8,247 nt of DNA from Planctomycetia bacterium (lineage in GTDB: Bacteria; Planctomycetota; PLA2; JAEUHO01), in the NCBI GenBank assembly GCA_030618975.1, contig JAUXCH010000182.1:1-8247 (forward strand), read 5' to 3'. This document shows positions 1-4,825 of this stretch, one piece after another; the stretch's first letter is position 1, and every line of letters starts with the position of its first letter. The position numbers and the translations under genes are program-made. Below the pieces are notes generated by a model that saw only the letters and a list, made by a program, of their open reading frames with translations, was not told where the DNA came from and did no database searches.

Positions 1-71
1 CCGAGCCTCCTCTCCGAGGCGCACTGTTGCCAGCGCTCGAACCCCGGCGGGTCTGCTCCTTCGACCGGCCA

Positions 72-110
72 GGGTTTCCGGAATCGCGGCGGCCAGAATT
101 CCTGGAACCC
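72..110. repeat. Imperfect 13-bp inverted repeat
   Basis: The arm at 72-84 (gggtttccggaat) pairs with the arm at 98-110 (attcctggaaccc) around a 13-nt loop. As plus-strand RNA it gives 11 Watson-Crick pairs, one G-U pair and one mismatch. It lies downstream of the stop of the minus-strand iron-sulfur frame, so it could act as a transcript end. There is no T-run on either strand, so it is not a canonical intrinsic terminator. Nothing else is visible in 1-166: no tRNA, no coding frame with recognisable protein sequence and no start-site signals. Confidence 0.4.
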
Positions 111-166
111 GCACCTGACCGAAGCGCCGACCTCGCGGCGTGAGTCGGCGTCAGCGGAAGACGTAC

Positions 167-379
167 TCAGATCGTCGGAACGAGCGAGCTGCCGCGGACG
201 GCCGCCGGGCCGCGGAGCGGGCACTCGGGTTCGCAGATGCCGCAACCGACGCACTTCGCGGCGTCGACGCAGGGCTGCTTCAGGCGCTTGGTCTTCCCCT
301 CGCGGATCACGACATCTACCGTGCGCGTGCCGTGTCGGGCTGCCCGTCCGACATCACCTGAGCGAAGGGGGGATCCCAT
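167..379 (-). CDS. Orphan 4Fe-4S ferredoxin-type domain, probable C-terminal remnant
   Basis: This 70-residue frame ends with an unmistakable iron-sulfur motif: C43-x2-C46-x2-C49-x3-C53-P (CVGCGICEPECP), preceded by the segment REGKTKRLKQPCVD. One such motif would bind a single 4Fe-4S cluster for electron transfer. From memory, the stretch from about residue 20 (VDVVIREGKTKRLKQP) onward resembles the C-terminal tail of much larger 4Fe-4S-binding proteins that carry several clusters. Here only the tail remains. The first ~18 residues (MGSPLRSGDVGRAARHG) resemble nothing I recognise. The ATG at 379 has no Shine-Dalgarno sequence, and only 20 bp separate it from the divergent gene at 400, leaving little room for a promoter. 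Upstream minus-strand frames are antisense shadows of that gene and do not continue the domain. I therefore infer a truncated gene. A free-standing mini-ferredoxin, perhaps starting at an internal GTG near the VVIREG segment, is possible. The Cys motif is certain; gene status is not. Confidence 0.55.
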   Translation of the reverse strand: MGSPLRSGDVGRAARHGTRTVDVVIREGKTKRLKQPCVDAAKCVGCGICEPECPLRGPAAVRGSSLVPTI

Positions 380-387
380 GTTCGGGC

Positions 388-393
388 TAGACT
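388..393 (+). promoter_or_regulatory. Candidate -10 box for the chagasin-like gene (leaderless)
   Basis: The hexamer TAGACT ends 6 nt before the GTG at 400, and there is no purine-rich ribosome-binding site between them. With normal -10 geometry the transcript would begin at or next to the start codon, giving a leaderless mRNA. No clear -35 element is visible. The same arrangement occurs before the genes starting at 1888 and 8161. Confidence 0.3.
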
Positions 394-399
394 CGGACC

Positions 400-822
400 G
401 TGCTCGCCCACCCCCCTGTCCGCTTGCCGATGCTCCTGGCCCTGCTCGCCTGCGTGACCGTGGGCTGCGGGGGCGAGGAGGAACCGGGACCGGCGGGGCC
501 CGTCGAGATCCGGGTCACCCAGGGGCAGGACGGCGCCTCGACGGCGCTGCACGTCGGGCACGTGCTGCGCATCGAACTGCCCGCGAATCCCCTGAACGGG
601 GGCGCCTGGGAGATCGAGGCGGTGGACGCGTCGGTGCTGCGCGTACCCGTCGAGGAGTACCTGCCGCCGGAGCCGGACGCGGACGACGCTCCGGGCACGT
701 CCATCTGGCGCTTCCGAGCGATCGGGACCGGCTCGACCACCGTGAGACTGCGGTACGTGAAGTTCGGCGAGGACGTGCCGACGACGGAGAGGACCTTCTC
801 CTTCGCCGTGCTCGTCGACTGA
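400..822 (+). CDS. Chagasin-like (inhibitor I42 family) lipoprotein
   Basis: The 140-residue product is probably exported and lipid-anchored. A short basic/hydrophobic leader (residues 1-22) ends in VGC, with Cys23 as the likely lipidated residue, followed by an acidic linker (GGEEEPG). Residues 48-139 match the chagasin pattern of cysteine-peptidase inhibitors: HVGHVLRIELPANP, then NGGAW (in place of NPTTGY/F), a D-x-SVLR strand, GTSIWRFRA, a TGxxTVRLRY-type strand and a final FSFAVLV strand. In family members the NPTTGY, G-rich and RPW loops plug the protease active site. Here the NPTTGY loop is altered and the RPW loop is replaced by KFGED, so inhibitory activity is doubtful. The GTG at 400 is preferred because starting at the ATG at 430 would leave a signal peptide of only 12 residues. 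There is no peptidase gene nearby. The stop lies 3 bp from the stop of the convergent deaminase gene. The fold assignment is fairly confident; the role is inferred. Confidence 0.78.
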   Translation: MLAHPPVRLPMLLALLACVTVGCGGEEEPGPAGPVEIRVTQGQDGASTALHVGHVLRIELPANPLNGGAWEIEAVDASVLRVPVEEYLPPEPDADDAPGTSIWRFRAIGTGSTTVRLRYVKFGEDVPTTERTFSFAVLVD

Positions 823-825
823 CGC

Positions 826-1338
826 CTACTGGTGCGCGTACTCCTGGTGCTCGTCGGAGAGGACGACGAGCTCGACGCCCGCCTGCTCCAGGAAGCGGAG
901 GCTGTCGTGGTCGGCGTGGTAGCGCTTCTGGCAGACGACGCGCCGGATGCCCGCATTGATCAAGAGCTTCGTGCAGTCGAGGCAGGGCGCCATGCGGCAG
1001 AAGATCGTGCCGCCGTCGATCGACGTCCCGTGGCGTGCTGCCTGGGCGATCGCGTTGGTCTCGGCGTGCGTCGTGCGGACACAGTGCTTGTGCTCGCCTC
1101 CGCGCTCGTCGTAGACGACCTTGATCAGGTGCCCGACCTCGTCGCAGGTGGGCAGGCCCGCCGGCGCCCCGACGTAGCCCGTGGCGATGATGCGCCGGTC
1201 CTTGACGATCACGGCGGCCGAGCGGCCCCGGTCGCAGTTGGCCCGCTTGGCGACCGTCTCCATGATCTCCATGAAGTACTCGTCCCAGTCGGGGCGCTGG
1301 TGATCCGGGTTCTGTCCGTAGACGAGTTCCTCAGCCAT
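826..1338 (-). CDS. comEB: dCMP deaminase (deoxycytidylate deaminase)
   Basis: This 170-residue cytosolic zinc enzyme hydrolyses dCMP to dUMP, feeding thymidylate synthesis. The catalytic zinc site is intact: H91-A-E93 (HAETNAI), with Glu93 as proton shuttle, and P118-C119-x2-C122. N-terminal family landmarks are present: a PDWDEYFM helix, NCDRGRSAAVIV, and ATGYVGAPAGLPTCDE. The last motif usually reads GYNG in dCTP/dTTP-regulated enzymes such as those of phage T4 and human; Val replaces Asn here, so allosteric control may differ. Cys35, Cys65, His85 and Cys86 could form a second, structural zinc site (inference). The ATG lies inside the end of the upstream kinase gene (8-bp overlap), with GGAG 7 nt before it, indicating translational coupling. 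The length is typical of the family. The closest alternative would be another cytidine/deoxycytidylate deaminase family member. The identification is secure. Confidence 0.95.
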   Translation of the reverse strand: MAEELVYGQNPDHQRPDWDEYFMEIMETVAKRANCDRGRSAAVIVKDRRIIATGYVGAPAGLPTCDEVGHLIKVVYDERGGEHKHCVRTTHAETNAIAQAARHGTSIDGGTIFCRMAPCLDCTKLLINAGIRRVVCQKRYHADHDSLRFLEQAGVELVVLSDEHQEYAHQ

Positions 1339-1888
1339 CGATGGACTCCAGCAGGGCGAGGACCTTCGCTCGCAGCTCGTCGAGCCCGCCCTCGTTCAGG
1401 ATCCTCTCGTCGGCGAGGTCGATCGCCGCGTCGAGCTGCTGGGCGTTCTCGTCGTGCGTGTTCTCCCGCTCCTCGATGGCGAGGAAGGCCTCGAGGGTGG
1501 GCGGCACGGTCTCCTGGCGCTCGTGGTGTCGGATCTGCTCGCGCTCGAACCGGACGGACGCCGGCGCCTCCACGGCGAGCAGGAGGAAGTGGTCGAGGCG
1601 GCGCAGCGCGTGGACCTCGGCGGGGCTGCGCACGCTGACGAGACAGACCCGGTCCGTCTCGAGGACCCGCATCATCCGCTCGGCGAGGACGGCGGGGCCC
1701 TCCGCCCGGCGCAGCTCGATGCCCACGTCGATCAGGGCGTCCCGGGTGACCGGGACGCCGCGGGCCCTCAGCTCCTCGCGGAGCGCGTCGGAGAGGCTGT
1801 GGCGCTCGAAGCCGCCGACCGACTCCAGGACGTCCGCCGTGGCGTCCTTGCCGGCGCAGTTCTTGCCTGTGATCCCGATCACGATCAT
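1331..1888 (-). CDS. P-loop nucleotide kinase, deoxynucleotide/dephospho-CoA kinase-like
   Basis: This 185-residue product is a small cytosolic P-loop kinase. The Walker A loop is G8-KNCA-G13-K14-D15, with Asp in place of Ser/Thr, as is common in dephospho-CoA-kinase-like proteins. Next come FERHSLSDALREEL (residues 27-40, the usual acceptor-binding strand-helix), an AERMMRVLE helix, VSVRSPAEVHALR (a Walker B-like strand and the conserved R-x-PAEV element), a basic lid with HHERQETVPP (about residues 120-130), an EERE helix, and a C-terminal ADERILNEGGLDEL. These traits fit the family annotated as 'AAA family ATPase', dephospho-CoA-kinase-like or deoxynucleoside monophosphate kinase. True CoaE is unlikely, given the partner gene. 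Overlap with the dCMP deaminase gene strongly suggests work on deoxynucleotides, but the exact substrate cannot be read from sequence. The ATG at 1888 has no Shine-Dalgarno sequence, and a TATCGT box sits 9 nt before it. Family confidence is high; substrate confidence is low. Confidence 0.85.
   Translation of the reverse strand: MIVIGITGKNCAGKDATADVLESVGGFERHSLSDALREELRARGVPVTRDALIDVGIELRRAEGPAVLAERMMRVLETDRVCLVSVRSPAEVHALRRLDHFLLLAVEAPASVRFEREQIRHHERQETVPPTLEAFLAIEERENTHDENAQQLDAAIDLADERILNEGGLDELRAKVLALLESIDG
1346..1349 (-). promoter_or_regulatory. Ribosome-binding site of the dCMP deaminase, inside the kinase gene
   Basis: On the minus strand, GGAG lies 7 nt upstream of the ATG at 1338, within the last codons of the kinase gene. 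This fixes the deaminase start and supports coupled translation across the 8-bp overlap. Confidence 0.5.
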
Positions 1889-1897
1889 TGCGTGCGG

Positions 1898-1903
1898 ACG
1901 ATA
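1898..1903 (-). promoter_or_regulatory. Candidate -10 box for the kinase-deaminase operon
   Basis: On the minus strand, TATCGT lies 9 nt upstream of the ATG at 1888 in a 63-bp spacer, without a Shine-Dalgarno sequence. Transcription would start about 2-3 nt before the ATG. The tract further upstream is C-rich on this strand, and no -35 element is clear. Confidence 0.3.
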
Positions 1904-1932
1904 CGCGGCGGGGGGGACTCCGCGTGAAAGGA

Positions 1933-1953
1933 AGGGATCCGGGGTGGATCCCT
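1933..1953 (-). terminator. Hairpin terminator candidate at the esterase stop codon
   Basis: A perfect 8-bp stem (agggatcc / ggatccct) with a 5-nt loop spans 1933-1953 and includes the first two positions of the TAG stop of the esterase gene. On the minus strand it is followed by tcctttc, a weak pyrimidine/T tract. It sits between the esterase gene and the kinase gene, where termination would be expected. The U-tract is imperfect, so it may be only partly effective. Confidence 0.45.
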
Positions 1954-3115
1954 ATCCGCCGAGCACCACCTCGCGGATCCAGGTCTTCAGGAGCTTGCGC
2001 ACGGGCTCCCGCATGCCGTGGTCCACACCCTCGACCAGCCGGATCGTGCTGTCCACGCCGGCCTCCTGCATCACCCGGTGGGCCTCGCGGGAGCTGCTCG
2101 CGCTCACCACCGGGTCCGCCGTGCCGTGTACGTGCAGCATCTTCACGCCGTTCGTCTTCAGCGGTTCGAGCCACTTCGCGTCGTGGTACGCCTCGGAGAG
2201 CCCGCCCGCGTAGGCGAAGGTCGCCGCGACCTGCTCGGGGTGGAGGACCGCCGTCCCGTTGGCGAAGAAGCCGCCCATGCTGTGCCCGAAGACGTAGAAG
2301 CGGTCGCCGGCGACGCGGTAGCGCTTCCTCGCGTCCTCGACGGCGGCGAGGATCGAGTCGACGTAGAGGCTGGCGGGGTCGAGTCCCTCCAGCGCGTCGT
2401 CGCCGGCGTCCTGGGGCCGCCACGTCCAACCGGGTCGCTGGGATTGGTAGAAGACCTGCGCGTTGGGATAGGGAGCGCGCGGGGCGACGTAGATCACGCC
2501 CTCCCGCCCGACGGCGTCGGCGATGCGGCCGTGCCCCGCTGCGGACGATCCGTTGCCGTGGAGGACGAGGACCAAGGGGTAGCGCGCCTCGGAGGTCTCG
2601 TAGTCGAGCGGAAGCAGCGCGAGATACGTCGTCAGCGCCGGGATCTTCACCCAGTGGCGCACGGCGTCCTGCGGGCCGGCCTTGGCCTGGTTCTCCACGC
2701 ACCGCACGAGCGCCGCCGTGAACCGCGCCTCGTCGCGAAGGGCCTCCAGATCCGGATCCTCGGTGGGCCACTGCGGATCCGTCCAGCCGGCGTCGACGGC
2801 GGTCTCGAAGGCCTCGACCGCCGCCTCCTCCTGGCCGGCGAGGGCGTAGGTGCACGCGAGGTTGTACCAGCTGCCCTCGTCGTGCGAATCGGCCTCGAGC
2901 CACTTGCGGTAGAGGAAGATCGCGTCCGCCCATCGCTTCTCGCCGTAGGCCGCGGTCGCCTGGTCGCGCCACGACGCGGCGAGGATCTTGGGCTGATAGG
3001 CGGGCTGCGCCTCGGGGGTCTCCGCGTCCTCGGCGGTCGCCGAGAGGGGCGCGAGCGCGAACCCGAGCAGGGCCAGGATCGGGAGAACGAGCATCCAGCG
3101 CGCGGGGTTCGTCAT
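1952..3115 (-). CDS. Secreted TPR-containing esterase (alpha/beta hydrolase)
   Basis: The 387-residue product has a Sec signal peptide (residues 1-28; hydrophobic MLVLPILALLGFALAPL, cleavage near ATA-ED). A TPR-like helical unit follows (about 50-110: AAYGEKRWADAIFLYRKWLE, then WYNLACTYALAGQEEAAVEAFETAVDAGW). From about 155 comes an alpha/beta-hydrolase domain of the carboxylesterase/PHB-depolymerase (LpqC-like) type. The oxyanion-hole motif is HGNG (186-189). The nucleophile elbow is G277-H-S279-M-G-G, and the other likely triad members are Asp334 (HGTADPVV) and His366 (GVDHGM). It should hydrolyse an ester outside the cytoplasm; the substrate is unknown. TPR plus hydrolase in one secreted chain is less common than the hydrolase alone, and the TPR part may dock a partner. 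The gene is transcribed divergently from the gamma-glutamyltransferase gene. The ATG at 3115 gives the full signal peptide; no clear Shine-Dalgarno sequence is seen. The hydrolase fold and triad are clear. Confidence 0.88.
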   Translation of the reverse strand: MTNPARWMLVLPILALLGFALAPLSATAEDAETPEAQPAYQPKILAASWRDQATAAYGEKRWADAIFLYRKWLEADSHDEGSWYNLACTYALAGQEEAAVEAFETAVDAGWTDPQWPTEDPDLEALRDEARFTAALVRCVENQAKAGPQDAVRHWVKIPALTTYLALLPLDYETSEARYPLVLVLHGNGSSAAGHGRIADAVGREGVIYVAPRAPYPNAQVFYQSQRPGWTWRPQDAGDDALEGLDPASLYVDSILAAVEDARKRYRVAGDRFYVFGHSMGGFFANGTAVLHPEQVAATFAYAGGLSEAYHDAKWLEPLKTNGVKMLHVHGTADPVVSASSSREAHRVMQEAGVDSTIRLVEGVDHGMREPVRKLLKTWIREVVLGG

Positions 3116-3144
3116 CGTGCGATTTCCGGGGATCGGGGGCGCAG

Positions 3145-3152
3145 ACTCTACA
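3145..3152 (-). promoter_or_regulatory. Candidate extended -10 promoter for the esterase gene
   Basis: The minus strand reads TGTAGAGT, a TAGAGT hexamer with an adjacent TG. It lies 29 nt upstream of the ATG at 3115, implying a leader of roughly 20 nt. It sits in the 74-bp divergent spacer shared with the gene at 3190. A plus-strand TACCTT at 3165-3170 is a weaker candidate for that gene. Confidence 0.3.
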
Positions 3153-3173
3153 CCGCGCCGCTGGTACCTTGCC

Positions 3174-3182
3174 GGGGGAGGG
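3174..3182 (+). promoter_or_regulatory. Shine-Dalgarno of the gamma-glutamyltransferase gene
   Basis: The tract GGGGGAGGG ends 7 nt before a GTG at 3190. This selects that GTG over the upstream TTG at 3169, which would place the ribosome-binding site inside the coding region, and over the ATG at 3235, which lacks such a signal. Confidence 0.55.
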
Positions 3183-3189
3183 TGTCGGC

Positions 3190-4815
3190 GTGAGACGCGT
3201 CGCGAACAGGAGCGAGGTCCGCGCGAGACGCGCCATGGCGGCGACGTCGCACCCCCTGGCGACCCGGGCGGCCGTCGACCTGATCCGGGCGGGGGGGAGC
3301 GCCGGCGACGCCGCGACCGGGGCCAACGCCTGCCTGACCGTGATGGAGCCGACGGGGTGCGGCCCGGGCGGCGACCTGTTCGCGATCGTCCACGAGCCGG
3401 GCGCGCCGGGCCTCGTGGGGCTCGCCGCCAGCGGCCGCGCCCCGCGGGCGGCGAGCCGCGCGCACGTGAAGCGGCTCGGATTCGAGGCGATCCCCGCCGT
3501 CGGCCCGCTCCCGGTCACGGTGCCCGGCTGCGTCGACGGCTGGTTCGCGCTGCACGGGCGCTATGGGCGCCTGTCCATGCGAGACGTCCTCGCGCCCGCG
3601 ATCCGCCACGCGCGCGAGGGCTTCCCCGTCTCGCCCGTGATCGCGAGGGGCTGGGCACGCGGCGGCGCTGTGCTCGCCGAGCAGCCCGGGTTCGCCGCCG
3701 TCTTCCTGCCTGGAGACCGGGCTCCGCAGGCCGGCGACGTCTTCCGGAACCCGGGCCTGGCCGACACGCTCGAGCGAATCGCGAACGAGGGTCCGGACGT
3801 CTTCTACCGGGGCCGGATCGCGGAGACGATCGACGCCTTCTGCCGGCGGGTCGGCTGCCCCTTGCGCCTCGACGACCTCGCCCGGCACCACAGCGACTGG
3901 GTGGCGCCCGTCTCCACGACCTTTCGCGGGCACGCGCTGTGGGAACTGCCCCCCGCGGGCCAGGGCATCGCCGCGCTGCAGATGCTCAACCTCCTCGAGC
4001 CGCTCGACCTCGAGGGCATGGGGTGGGGGAGCGCCGACCACCTCCACCACCTGGTGGAGGCGAAGAAGATCGCGTACGAGGACCGGGCGCGTTTCTACGC
4101 CGACCCCGCGTTCGAGCCGGCGCCCGTCGAGGCGTTGATCTCCAAGGCCTATGCCGACGAGCGGCGAGCGCTGCTCGACCCGCAGCGCGCCGCGACGCGG
4201 ATCCCGCACGGCGATCCCCGACTCCGGTCCGGCGACACCGTCTGCCTCGCGACCGCCGACCCGGACCGCTGCATGGTCTCGCTGATCCAGAGCAACTACC
4301 GGGGCTTCGGCTCCGGGCTCTGTCCCGACGGCCTGGGCTTCGGGCTGCAGGACCGGGGGCAGCTCTTCGCGCTCTTGGACGACCACCCCAACCGCCTCGA
4401 GGGCGGGAAACGGCCCTTCCACACCATCCTCCCCGCCTTCGTCACGAGGGACGACCGTCCCGTCCTCGCGTTCGGGCTGATGGGGGGGGACATGCAGCCC
4501 CAGGGGCACGTCCAGGTGTTGCTGAACCTCCTCGTCTTCGGCGCGGATCTCCAGGAAGCGGGCGACGCGCTGCGGGTCCACCACGGAGGCTCGTCCTCGC
4601 CGACGGGGTCGATCATGAACGACGGTGGCCTCGTGGCGCTCGAACCGGGGTTCGACGCGGCCGTCGCCCGCGAGCTCGAACGGCGCGGCCACCGTCTGCA
4701 CGACCTCGACCGCGCCTTCTTCGGTGGGTACCAGGCCGTCGGGTACGACCCGGATCGCGACGAGTACGCTGGAGCGTCGGAGTCCAGGAAGGACGGACGT
4801 GCCGCGGGACTTTGA
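3190..4815 (+). CDS. ggt: Gamma-glutamyltransferase family protein (YwrD-like)
   Basis: The 541-residue product belongs to the N-terminal-nucleophile gamma-glutamyltransferases, which self-cleave into two subunits and transfer or hydrolyse the gamma-glutamyl group of glutathione-like compounds. Landmarks in order: ATSHPLATRAAVDLIRAGG near the start, EPTGCGPGGDLFAIV, ASGRAPRAA, VTVPGCVDGWFALH, the LPPAGQGIAALQMLNLLE segment, and EAKKIAYEDRARFYADP. Then comes the cleavage/nucleophile site SGDT350 (codon 4237-4239), followed by SLIQSNYRGFGSG, GKRPFHTILPAF and GLMGGDMQPQGHVQVLLNL. Cleavage before Thr350 would give subunits of about 349 and 192 residues. Most classical enzymes have Thr-Thr at this site; here it is Thr-Val, as I recall for the YwrD-like branch. 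No signal peptide is visible, so the protein is probably cytosolic, unlike periplasmic Ggt. The GTG start follows a strong ribosome-binding site. The HEAT-protein gene begins 10 nt after the stop and is probably in the same operon. A cephalosporin acylase-like activity is a less likely alternative. Confidence 0.92.
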   Translation: MRRVANRSEVRARRAMAATSHPLATRAAVDLIRAGGSAGDAATGANACLTVMEPTGCGPGGDLFAIVHEPGAPGLVGLAASGRAPRAASRAHVKRLGFEAIPAVGPLPVTVPGCVDGWFALHGRYGRLSMRDVLAPAIRHAREGFPVSPVIARGWARGGAVLAEQPGFAAVFLPGDRAPQAGDVFRNPGLADTLERIANEGPDVFYRGRIAETIDAFCRRVGCPLRLDDLARHHSDWVAPVSTTFRGHALWELPPAGQGIAALQMLNLLEPLDLEGMGWGSADHLHHLVEAKKIAYEDRARFYADPAFEPAPVEALISKAYADERRALLDPQRAATRIPHGDPRLRSGDTVCLATADPDRCMVSLIQSNYRGFGSGLCPDGLGFGLQDRGQLFALLDDHPNRLEGGKRPFHTILPAFVTRDDRPVLAFGLMGGDMQPQGHVQVLLNLLVFGADLQEAGDALRVHHGGSSSPTGSIMNDGGLVALEPGFDAAVARELERRGHRLHDLDRAFFGGYQAVGYDPDRDEYAGASESRKDGRAAGL

Positions 4816-4819
4816 GGAG
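4814..4819 (+). promoter_or_regulatory. Ribosome-binding site of the HEAT-repeat gene overlapping the upstream stop
   Basis: GAGGAG overlaps the TGA stop of the gamma-glutamyltransferase gene and lies 6 nt before a GTG at 4826. The spacing supports that start and coupled translation of the two genes. Confidence 0.55.
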
Positions 4820-4825
4820 CCCTCC

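Noticed and set aside
21..60. A possible tRNA T-arm (ggttcgag on the minus strand)
   Set aside because: The base after the loop does not pair as required, and no acceptor stem, anticodon arm or CCA end is present.
826..1888. Calling the kinase-deaminase pair an anti-phage defence system
   Set aside because: No AvcI-like RNA, restriction, CRISPR, toxin or mobile genes are nearby, and the deaminase matches housekeeping dCMP enzymes. Only the domain pairing is shared with AvcD/DcdV.
1209..3518. A 769-codon open frame on the minus strand
   Set aside because: It runs out of frame through the deaminase, kinase and esterase genes and antisense to the transferase start. Its product is Arg/Gly/Pro-rich low-complexity sequence, typical of shadows in very GC-rich DNA.
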